Of a DNA stretch of 51,093 nucleotides, positions 41,345-49,054 are shown in pieces. Both the position numbers and the translations under genes were made by a program. The stretch covers positions 1 through 51,093 of the forward strand of contig JALHRW010000013.1 of NCBI GenBank assembly GCA_022841245.1, given 5' to 3'. The notes below the pieces were generated by a model that worked only from the letters and a program-made list of their open reading frames with translations, did no database searches and was not told where the DNA came from. Within the stretch, counting starts at the first letter, position 1, and every line of letters begins with the position of its first letter. This DNA comes from Planctomycetota bacterium (GTDB taxonomy: Bacteria; Planctomycetota; UBA11346).

Positions 41345-44300
41345 TCAGCGGAAGGTTACGGCAGCGAAACGACCTGGTACCTGGCTGCGCCCTTCGAAGG
41401 TCGGCGACCAGGCCGTCTCCTCCCAGAAGCTGCGCTGCTTGCCGGGCTTGGTGCGGTTGATGTTCATGCGCAACGTCTTGCCGGGGCCGGCCGCGAAGCC
41501 GATGTCGGCGAACGGGATGCTGCCCTCGACCACCCAGGCCTCCGCCGTCTTGGTGACCTTCAGCTGCAGGCCGGGGGTCCAGCTGCCGGCCTTGGCCTGG
41601 CCGAGGTTGCCGCTCGCGATGCCCGCCGAGTTGATGAAGAGGTGGCGGAAGTCCTCGCCCCCCTTCCCGTCCGGATCGAAGTAGAGTTCGATCACGTCAT
41701 CCTCCCAGAGGCAGCCGTCGCTCGGTGTCTTGGCCTCGGCAACCAGGCGATCCATGGCGCGCTCCGACGCGACCACGCGGAAATGCAGCCGTTCGCGGTC
41801 AGCCGCCAGTTTGGCGACCGTCGCATCCTCGGGCGCGACGGCCAGACCGGTGAGATAGCCGAACGTGAGCTCCGGCGCCTTGCCCCAGACCTCGGTGTTG
41901 ACGGCCGCGGACAGCGGCACCTCGGTTGCGGGGATGGCGCGATCGGCCTCCTTGCGCCCGATGCCCGGCTTGGGATTGCCGAGCATGATCAGGCGGCCCG
42001 ACTTGGCGAAATTGAAGTCCTCGCGTCCCTGGTGGGCGTACTGCGACGTCTCCACGTCCTTCCCGGCGAAGGCGTAGCGGTTGAAGTTGATGATCCACAC
42101 GTCGCCATGTCCCGGCGCCCCGCAGCCGAGGGCGGCGAGCGGGATCTTGGCGACGCCGGCCCAGCCCGTCGCGCTCTTGCTGACCGCGGTCTGCCAGGGG
42201 ATGCCATCGTAGCGCGCTTCGCTGGCGACGATCTTGTCGGACTGCGCCCCGTTCCAGGACATCGCCAGGTTGTACTTCACCTCGCCGGCGTGGGTCCGGC
42301 CGATGAGCATCTCGACCGTGTCCAGCGCCGCAGCGTACCAGTTGCCATCGCGGCCGACCTCGGACTTCGCCTGCAGCTGGTCGGACGAACCGAGATCGCA
42401 CGTGATGCCGATGTAGAGGTATGCGTCGTCGAACAGGACGCGCACGGCGGTCGGGAAGCGTGTCTCGCCCGCATTCTCGAAGTTGCGGAATCCGCCGAGG
42501 ACGCTGGCTTTCTGCCACACCGGATCGGCCAGCGCCGCGTCCATCGGCGGCGTGCCGTAGGCACCGATGCCGATCTTCACCTGGCGCCGATCGGTGCGCT
42601 TGACGCCCTCGTAGGCGAGCACGGCCTCGATGTCCATGTCCTTGGCCTTCTCCAGAGGACGGCTGAAGGCGATCTCGGTGGAGCGGTTCCCGCCCTTCAG
42701 CAGATCCGAAATGCGAAGAGTCTGCTTGTCGGACGGATCGTTCCGATCCCACACCTCCAGGGTGCCCTCCGGCGTCGTCTCGCTCTCGGGCAGATGCGCG
42801 ATCTGGACCTTCACCTGGAAGCGGTCCTTGACCACGCTGACGGTCGGCGCGCGCATGCTCATGAACACGCCGGCCTTCGCCGCCAGCTCGGACTCGGGCA
42901 TGGCCGGAACCAGGGCGCCCTTGCCGAAGGGATCTTCAGGGATGGTCAGTTCGCGGAACGAAGCCGTCTTCTTGTCGACCTTCGCCTCGGCGCTGACCAG
43001 GCCGGTATGGATGTCGCGCGCCGACACCGTCCAGGTCCCGGCCAGGTCGTTCGGCGACAGGTGGATCGATCCCCGCGCCACCCCATCCGTGAGGGTGGCG
43101 AAGACGGTGGCGTAGCGGACGCGGACGCCCTTGGGATTGAACAGCTGGAAGCGGATGAGGTGCGCGGCGGTGGCCGGTTTGCCGGCGGTGGCGAGCTTGG
43201 CCTCGCAATCGATGCGCAGACCGCCATCAGGCGTCTCCACCGGCTTGGTCGTCACCACGACCGCCTCGACCTTGTAGGGCAGCACCGAGACGACCAGGCC
43301 CTCGGACGGGACCAGCCGGGCAGTGGCCGAGCGGCCCTCGCCCAGGTGGATGCCGCGCCGGGCGTCGTAGAGATGGCCCTGGTGCAGCAGGGAGAAGGCG
43401 ACGTCGCGAGGCTCGACGTTGTCGAGGCCGGCGATCTTGACCGCCCCGAGGTCGTCCTGGATCAGCCGGGCGTTCACCCCGATGCCATAGAGCCACGCAT
43501 CCCGGCCGAAGCTGTAGGGGCGGAACTCCAGGTTGTTGCACGGCTTGCCCCCTTCGGTCGCACGGCCGAAGGGCGGTACGCCGGCCACATCGGCGAGCAG
43601 GTTGCCGACCACGCTGCGCATCGCCGCGACCTTGCCGACTTCCAGGCGGTCCTCGAAGTAGCGCAGGATCGAGGCGGCCATGTAGACCGATCGGCCCTTG
43701 CCCTGCTGCTTGAGGAACATCGCCTTGTTCCCGCCCTGCTGCGCATGGGCGGTGGCGCCGGCCGCGGTGATGCCGGCCTCGGGGACGTAGAAATTCGCCT
43801 GCGGCGCGTAGCCCTTGGCCAGCGGATCGGCGGGGTCGGTGAAGACCAGGTCGCCGGCGGCGGCGGGGGCGTACTGGAAGCAGGGCACTGGCCAGACGTC
43901 CTCCTTGTAGCCTTCGCTGAGATCGTAGTTCGCGCGGCGGATGCCGAAGAATCCGTCGAGGGCACCGGTGAAGCCGGGGCGGGAGCGGCAGTGCCCGTCC
44001 ATCGTCCCGGTCATGGTGTCGGCGATCACCGTGCCGCCGGCCTCGGCGAAGGCGCGGATGGCGGCGGCCTCGTCATCGCCCAGGGCGATGGCCTTGGAGA
44101 GGATCAGCACCTTGTAGCCGCGGGTCGCCAGATCGCCGGCGAGCAGATGCGACTTGCCGACGAAGTCGTAGCGGTAGCCGAGGTCGTCGAGCAGCTTGGT
44201 CCAGCCGAAGTTGTTGTTGTTCTGCGAGTTGTTCCGGCCCTCCCAGCTGCCGAAGCGCTTGACCCAGGTCGCGCCGTCGGACTCGGAGTCGATCATCCAG

Positions 44301-46114
44301 TGCGCCTGGACGCTGCTGTGCGAGAGGTAGATGGCGATGGGATAGGCCGGCTCCTCGGATTCCATGAAGGCCTTGCCGATGCCGTCGGTCACTTCGAGGA
44401 AGGTGTCGCGCAGGGTGATCGCCTTCTCGGTCGGCTTCATCGTGTCCTCGCCCTCGAAGAACCCGCCCTCGGCCGGGTTGAAGAGCTGCCAGATGACGTT
44501 GCTGCTGTCGCGCATCATCAGGTAGTACCAGGTGGAATACACGCCGCCGTCGCCGCCGGGGAAGTGCGTGCGCGAGATGACCCAGCGCTGCTCGGCGGGC
44601 AGGCGCTTGTTGAACGAGCGGACGATCTCCTTGGAGCAGCCGATGTCGTAGGCCTCGATCCAGTTCATGGCGCTGCGGAAGAGCTTGTCGTAGTTGTAGC
44701 CGCCGTAGGCGGATGGCGCCTGCGCTCCGAGGATGCCGATGGGCGTGCCGGGATCGTTCACGCGCATGCCACGCGCCATGTCGCTGAGGACTTCGGCCCA
44801 GGCCGTGTCCTGGAACGACCGCCAGTCGGCCCAGCTCGAGTAGTTGCGCTGGCCGGGCGGAGTGCGCTTGTCCCAGGGGATGGTGAAGAGTTTCTTGTCC
44901 TCGCTGAGCATGCGCTGCATGCGCGCCTTGTATTCCGGCATGTTGACGATGCGGGTCTCATCGTTGGTGTAGGGGATGACGTCCTCCCACTTCGCGAAGG
45001 CCGTGCCCCACTGCCCATTGAGGGCCGCAAGCGATGGGTATTCCTGCTTGAGCCAGGTGCGGAACCGGTCGAGCGTGATCTCGGAGAAGTCGAAGTCGAA
45101 GGGATTGGTGAAGTGGGTATTGCTGATCTCGTCGCCGATCGAGTAGCCCATCGCCTGGTTGGCTCGGTCGGCGAGGGCGGTGCGCTGCAGCTGGACCGAG
45201 GTGAAGATCGTCTCGTCGGGGTTGAACCAGTTCATCGGCCGCTGGAAGATCCACATCGGCTGGAACCGGGCGAGTTGCGGACGCAGATGGAGGAAGGCCC
45301 CGATCGAGAACTTCGACTTGAGCTTGATCGTCCACGGCTCCTTGCTTGCACGGTATTCGGCGGCGGCGGCCTGCATGGCGACGACCTCGGCCTGGTACTT
45401 GGCCAGGAGGGCGGGATATTCGCCCTTCCGGTCGAGGCCGGCGAGGGTGCGCTTCTTCCACTCGCCGTGGCCGAGGACGTCCTCGCGGATGGTGCAGCCG
45501 CGCAGGTCGAGGTCGTTGATGAACCAGCGCTGCTGCTGGCCGAAATCGGTATTCTGGATGTCGCGCTTGTTGAACGAGCAGTACTCGTGGTAGTAGTCCA
45601 TGTCGTCGGCGGCGAAGCGGTCGCCCATGGTCCACATGTAGGCCATGCCGCCGTTGATGCCGAAGGAGCGCATGACGCGATGCGCCGGCCTTGGCGACTT
45701 GTCGCCGCCGTAGATCATATTGACGAAGTTGTCGGGGCGGCGGCTGCCCGATCCGCGTGCGTCGATCCGCACGCTGCAGGCAGCCGTCCGCACCACTGGC
45801 GGCTCCTTGTCGCCCTTGCCGGCGCGCAGCAGCGCGAGAGCCAGGCCCTTCATGCGCGGAACGCGCAGGGTGATGGTGCGCTTGCCAGGCCCTTCGTGGT
45901 GCCGTTCGCGCAGCCAGACGCGATCGTAGGCGTCGACGGCGACGATCCAGTACTCCACATCCTTGTCGATGCCCTTGAAGGCCAGCTCGACCGCGATCGT
46001 TTCGGCGTAGGGGTACTGCGGCTTGTCGGGCGACATGGCCGGCTGGGATTCGGCCCAGCTGGGCGCCGCGATGGCGAGGAGGGCGACGAGGACGAGAGGG
46101 ATATGCCTGTGCAT
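41345..46114 (-). CDS. secreted GH42-like beta-galactosidase-type protein with two CBM9-like domains
   Basis: Protein of 1589 residues from ATG 46114, chosen because the signal peptide HRHIPLVLVALLAIAAPSWA begins there. Residues 130-620 are a TIM-barrel-like region with GYSIGDEISNTHF (candidate acid/base Glu329) and LDRFRTWLKQEYPSLAALNGQWGTAFAKWEDV, the GH42 pattern. Residues 665-715 (YKVLILSKAIALGDDEAAAIRAFAEAGGTVIAD) fit the GH42 trimerisation domain. Beta-sandwiches follow, then two CBM9-like modules from about 1190 (DPVWQKASVLGGF, DDAYLYIGITC; ELYFDPDGKGGEDFRHLFINSAG). It probably attacks galactose-containing glycans outside the cytoplasm. A type-A operator lies 55-79 bp upstream. The nucleophile is not obvious, so activity is inferred. 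Confidence 0.78.
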   Translation of the reverse strand: MHRHIPLVLVALLAIAAPSWAESQPAMSPDKPQYPYAETIAVELAFKGIDKDVEYWIVAVDAYDRVWLRERHHEGPGKRTITLRVPRMKGLALALLRAGKGDKEPPVVRTAACSVRIDARGSGSRRPDNFVNMIYGGDKSPRPAHRVMRSFGINGGMAYMWTMGDRFAADDMDYYHEYCSFNKRDIQNTDFGQQQRWFINDLDLRGCTIREDVLGHGEWKKRTLAGLDRKGEYPALLAKYQAEVVAMQAAAAEYRASKEPWTIKLKSKFSIGAFLHLRPQLARFQPMWIFQRPMNWFNPDETIFTSVQLQRTALADRANQAMGYSIGDEISNTHFTNPFDFDFSEITLDRFRTWLKQEYPSLAALNGQWGTAFAKWEDVIPYTNDETRIVNMPEYKARMQRMLSEDKKLFTIPWDKRTPPGQRNYSSWADWRSFQDTAWAEVLSDMARGMRVNDPGTPIGILGAQAPSAYGGYNYDKLFRSAMNWIEAYDIGCSKEIVRSFNKRLPAEQRWVISRTHFPGGDGGVYSTWYYLMMRDSSNVIWQLFNPAEGGFFEGEDTMKPTEKAITLRDTFLEVTDGIGKAFMESEEPAYPIAIYLSHSSVQAHWMIDSESDGATWVKRFGSWEGRNNSQNNNNFGWTKLLDDLGYRYDFVGKSHLLAGDLATRGYKVLILSKAIALGDDEAAAIRAFAEAGGTVIADTMTGTMDGHCRSRPGFTGALDGFFGIRRANYDLSEGYKEDVWPVPCFQYAPAAAGDLVFTDPADPLAKGYAPQANFYVPEAGITAAGATAHAQQGGNKAMFLKQQGKGRSVYMAASILRYFEDRLEVGKVAAMRSVVGNLLADVAGVPPFGRATEGGKPCNNLEFRPYSFGRDAWLYGIGVNARLIQDDLGAVKIAGLDNVEPRDVAFSLLHQGHLYDARRGIHLGEGRSATARLVPSEGLVVSVLPYKVEAVVVTTKPVETPDGGLRIDCEAKLATAGKPATAAHLIRFQLFNPKGVRVRYATVFATLTDGVARGSIHLSPNDLAGTWTVSARDIHTGLVSAEAKVDKKTASFRELTIPEDPFGKGALVPAMPESELAAKAGVFMSMRAPTVSVVKDRFQVKVQIAHLPESETTPEGTLEVWDRNDPSDKQTLRISDLLKGGNRSTEIAFSRPLEKAKDMDIEAVLAYEGVKRTDRRQVKIGIGAYGTPPMDAALADPVWQKASVLGGFRNFENAGETRFPTAVRVLFDDAYLYIGITCDLGSSDQLQAKSEVGRDGNWYAAALDTVEMLIGRTHAGEVKYNLAMSWNGAQSDKIVASEARYDGIPWQTAVSKSATGWAGVAKIPLAALGCGAPGHGDVWIINFNRYAFAGKDVETSQYAHQGREDFNFAKSGRLIMLGNPKPGIGRKEADRAIPATEVPLSAAVNTEVWGKAPELTFGYLTGLAVAPEDATVAKLAADRERLHFRVVASERAMDRLVAEAKTPSDGCLWEDDVIELYFDPDGKGGEDFRHLFINSAGIASGNLGQAKAGSWTPGLQLKVTKTAEAWVVEGSIPFADIGFAAGPGKTLRMNINRTKPGKQRSFWEETAWSPTFEGRSQVPGRFAAVTFR

Positions 46115-46168
46115 GGCTTCTCGGACTTCAGAGTGGACGTGATGGCGGCGTTTCGTTCGGCCATTCAT

Positions 46169-46193
46169 ATATTCTATCGTATACTAGACAATA
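46169..46193 (-). promoter_or_regulatory. type-A operator upstream of the GH42-like gene
   Basis: A 24-bp imperfect palindrome (46170-46193) centred on GTATAC, with left flank ATATTCT. It matches the 6517 site at 16 of 24 positions. A near-identical half-site TATTGTCAAGTATA occurs inverted at 46378-46391, 210 bp away, so a looped repression complex is possible. Confidence 0.55.
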
Positions 46194-46409
46194 CTTTTAC
46201 GCCTCAGAGACGAACGGTGTGGTACGAACTGGCCACCGCGCATGGCCCAAGTCATTATCCGGGATTTCTCAGCGGATTTCGGACGAGCCCGTGGTCAGCG
46301 TTACCATAGTCGCATAGGCTGGCTACGTGGTCCATGGCGGTGGCAGCAGGATGTGCGCATGGCCTACGTAGAATTTGTATTGTCAAGTATATACCACGGG
46401 CTTCCGCAA
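46194..46409. other. non-coding stretch between the GH42-like gene and the upstream operon
   Basis: Together with the operator and the nested hairpin this makes a 378-bp gap (46115-46492). I find no supportable gene. Only the second half-site at 46378-46391 stands out. Confidence 0.5.
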
Positions 46410-46460
46410 GCGTTCAGCCGCTTGAACGACAGAAGCCGTTCTGTCGCGCGGCCTGAACGC
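46410..46460 (-). terminator. nested double inverted repeat, possible terminator
   Basis: Outer arms GCGTTCAGCCGC (46410-46421) and GCGGCCTGAACGC (46448-46460) enclose an inner hairpin CGACAGAA (46427-46434) / TTCTGTCG (46439-46446) with a 4-nt loop. It starts 33 bp after the stop of the minus-strand six-hairpin gene. There is no T-run, so a terminator is likely only by position; an element end or protein-binding cruciform is also possible. Confidence 0.5.
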
Positions 46461-46492
46461 ATCTCGTGAACGGCGCTTCGTGAGTGAACGGC

Positions 46493-47671
46493 CTAGCGAT
46501 CACCCGTCTTGCGGTTCAGCTCCCAGCCGTCCGCCCCGTAGTACGGCCCCATGATCCCGAGCAGCTTGGCGCAGGCCAATGCGGCGTAGCAGGTGACGCG
46601 GGTGGTGACGAAGTCGGTCTTGGGGGAGCCGGCTGGGCCGTAGTACTCGGTCGGCTCGTCTTCGCCGCGGAAGGCTCCGGTGGCGAGCGGATGCACCCCG
46701 GCCGGCACCTGCAGCGGCAGGGTGTGCTGCACCAGCGCGGCGACCGCCCAGTCGCGATACTTCGCCTGGCCGCTGGCCGCGGACAGCTCGATGAGGAAGC
46801 AGCAGATGCTCGGCAACCCGGAGATGGTGGGCAGCGGCAGCTTCTGGTTGGCGAGGATCCAGTCGCCATAGCGCAGGCAGGCGTCGAGATATGTGGCATC
46901 GCCGGTGACGCGGTGCGCGGCGAGCATGGTGACCATGGTGCCGTCGTCGTTCTGCACCACGCCGTCCTTGGAATGGTGGCCCTCGTTGTACTCGTCGATC
47001 AGGGCGCCGTCGGCACGGAAGTGCCGCGACACCCCGTCGACCAGCGGACGCAGGTTGCGCAGGTAGGCCTGGTGGCCGGTGGCGCGGTAGAGGTTGACGA
47101 AGAGCAGGCCGGCGACCGCCTGGTAGAAGGCGCCCGGGCCGGTGTCCTTGGCCGGGTCGACCAGGCTGACACCGCCCCGCGGCCAGCCGTCGGGATGCCA
47201 GGCGTTGCGCTCGTACCAGGAGGCGAAGTGCTCGACGCGACGCAGATAGTCCCGCTCGCCGGTGGCGCGGAAGAGGAAGAGGAAGCCCAGCGCCGCCTCG
47301 AGGGCGTCGCGCGGATAGCTCTTGTCGCTGGTCGGCACCTCCTCGCGGATCGCGTACTGCCGGCGCGGATCATCGGCGCAGTCGTAGATCTGCAGGCTCT
47401 TGATGTACTCGCCGGCGAGGCGGGCGCAGGCCAGGTATTCGGGCCTGCCGGTCAGCTCCCAGGCGGCCAGGGTGACCATGATGCCACGGCCCTGGGTCCA
47501 GCTCAGTCCGCGCACCGGCCGGTCGTGCTTGAGATAGAGGGTGTAGATGAAGCGACCCTCGTCGGCTGCCCAGTGCGGCTTCTCGGTCCGCACCTGGGAG
47601 GTGACGAACCAGTCGGCGGCGGCGAGGAGGGCAGTGCGCAGGCGCAGCTGCAGGTCGGCGGGTAGATCCAT
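46493..47671 (-). CDS. six-hairpin ((alpha/alpha)6) glycosidase-like protein, paralogue
   Basis: Protein of 392 residues. The start at 47671 is chosen for its AGGAG site (47679-47683) with 7-bp spacing; an in-frame ATG at 47689 overlapping the upstream stop is an alternative. Helical hairpins with RFIYTLYLKHDRPVRGLSWTQGRGIMVTLAAWELTG, SYPRDALEAALGFLFLFRATGERDYLRRVEHFASWY and QNDDGTMVTMLAAHRVTGD mark an (alpha/alpha)6 barrel of GH88/GH105 or related type. It is the paralogue of the protein at 37419-38630. It ends a run of heparinase-like, GH4 and six-hairpin genes, which suggests sequential removal of uronic-acid-type or other sugars. No signal peptide is seen. Confidence 0.72.
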   Translation of the reverse strand: MDLPADLQLRLRTALLAAADWFVTSQVRTEKPHWAADEGRFIYTLYLKHDRPVRGLSWTQGRGIMVTLAAWELTGRPEYLACARLAGEYIKSLQIYDCADDPRRQYAIREEVPTSDKSYPRDALEAALGFLFLFRATGERDYLRRVEHFASWYERNAWHPDGWPRGGVSLVDPAKDTGPGAFYQAVAGLLFVNLYRATGHQAYLRNLRPLVDGVSRHFRADGALIDEYNEGHHSKDGVVQNDDGTMVTMLAAHRVTGDATYLDACLRYGDWILANQKLPLPTISGLPSICCFLIELSAASGQAKYRDWAVAALVQHTLPLQVPAGVHPLATGAFRGEDEPTEYYGPAGSPKTDFVTTRVTCYAALACAKLLGIMGPYYGADGWELNRKTGDR

Positions 47672-47685
47672 ATCCGGGCTCCTGG

Positions 47686-49029
47686 TCATTTGATCGGCTC
47701 CATCAGCGGTTCGTTGATCGCCCACAGTTCATCGGCCAACTGCGGGATGGTGCGGAAATCCGACACCAGCGGATCGAGGTGCAGGGCTTGGAGGAAGGCC
47801 TTCTTGTCCCGGTTCACCGCCGCCTGCTCTGACAGCAGATTGAGCGACACCAGCGGCATGAGCAGGCCGAGGGTGAACGGCGGCAGCGGGTCGTTCGGCA
47901 CGGCATGCGCGCCGGCCATGCTGAGATGGCAGGTCAGCTCGAGGTTGGCCTCGGCCGGCAGGTTGGGCACGGCGCGTCCGTTGCCGATGTTGAGATGCAG
48001 TTCGCGCTGGATCAGGTCGCCGTGCAGGCCCTCCAGACCGAAGATGATGTCGTGGATGTGCTCAGACGAGTACTTGTCCATGTCGGGGATCGGAGCCGGT
48101 CCGTAGGCCCACTCGGTGACCGTGTCGCGGAACCACTTGGTGCGCTTGCGGCGGCCGGCGGGGGAATGCAGGGCCGAATCGAGGCCGTAGATGTTCGTCC
48201 CGTCGCGGAAGGCGTGCGGATTGAGGAACCAATGGAAGAATTCGGCGAAGTGGTGGTCGCCGTTGTTGGGAATGAGGCCGAAGCGGCGGGCGAATTGGTT
48301 GGCCCACTCGTCGGTGTCCTGGTAGCCGGCGACATCGGCATGGCCGCGCTTGGCCAGCTCGGTGATGGCCTGGGCCACCTCCTGCGGATCCTTCTGCTCA
48401 CCCTTGATCCGCACCTGATCGATGAAGCCGAGGTGGTTGACGCCCACGACGTTGACCGACACCTCGGTGCGCGGAACCCCGTAGGCCTCGGCGATGGTGG
48501 ACTGGCGGAAGTGCGTGCCGTGGCAGATGCCGATGCACGTGATCGAGGTGTTGCGGTTGACCGCGCTGGTCAGCACCGCCATCGGATTGGTGACGTTGAG
48601 CATCGGGGCGCGCGGGCAGAGGCGCTCCATGTCCTTGGCGATGTCGATGAGCAGCGGGACCATGCGCAGGCAGCGCGCTGTGCACATCGGCCCGACCGTA
48701 TCGCCGACGGTGTGCCTGATGCCATATTGCTGGCAGATCAGGTCCTCCTGCTCGGCCACGTCCATGCCGCCGACCAGGACCGAGACGACGACATAATCGG
48801 CGCCGGCGAGCGCCTCGGCGCGACTGCCGGCCATGCGTACCGTGATACCGCTCCGGCCCTGCCTGATCATGCGGGCGATGACGTCATGCTCGAGCTTGAG
48901 CGGGGCTGGATCGATGTCGTAGAGCACGACGTCGGTGTCGTCCATCCTGCCGGTGAGGATGAAGTCGCGGATGCTCTGGTGGACGAACTTGAAGCTGCTG
49001 CCGATGTAGGCGATGCGTCGACGGGCCAT
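47686..49029 (-). CDS. GH4 family glycosidase (NAD+/Mn2+-dependent type)
   Basis: Protein of 447 residues, normal for GH4. N-terminal Rossmann fold (RRRIAYIGSSFKF, DVVLYDID), then NVTNPMAVLTSAVNR, GICHGTHF with the metal-ligand Cys169 and His170, and VGVNHLGFIDQV with His199; these are the family's manganese site. GH4 enzymes oxidise C3 with NAD+ and eliminate the glycosidic bond, acting on alpha- or beta-linked substrates. The CHG motif is closest to alpha-galactosidase/alpha-glucuronidase types. The nucleotide-binding loop GSSF is poorer in glycine than usual. An AAGGA site precedes the ATG by 7 bp. It starts 25 bp after the heparinase-like stop in the same operon. Confidence 0.9.
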   Translation of the reverse strand: MARRRIAYIGSSFKFVHQSIRDFILTGRMDDTDVVLYDIDPAPLKLEHDVIARMIRQGRSGITVRMAGSRAEALAGADYVVVSVLVGGMDVAEQEDLICQQYGIRHTVGDTVGPMCTARCLRMVPLLIDIAKDMERLCPRAPMLNVTNPMAVLTSAVNRNTSITCIGICHGTHFRQSTIAEAYGVPRTEVSVNVVGVNHLGFIDQVRIKGEQKDPQEVAQAITELAKRGHADVAGYQDTDEWANQFARRFGLIPNNGDHHFAEFFHWFLNPHAFRDGTNIYGLDSALHSPAGRRKRTKWFRDTVTEWAYGPAPIPDMDKYSSEHIHDIIFGLEGLHGDLIQRELHLNIGNGRAVPNLPAEANLELTCHLSMAGAHAVPNDPLPPFTLGLLMPLVSLNLLSEQAAVNRDKKAFLQALHLDPLVSDFRTIPQLADELWAINEPLMEPIK

Positions 49030-49054
49030 GGTGGAATCCTTGAGGAGAGATGGA

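Noticed and set aside
40385-46309. Very long plus-strand open frame (1974 codons) opposite the CAP and GH42-like genes
   Set aside because: It is an antisense shadow caused by GC-rich third positions; its product is a low-complexity Gly/Arg/Asp string without motifs, while the minus strand encodes clear GH42 and CBM9 domains.
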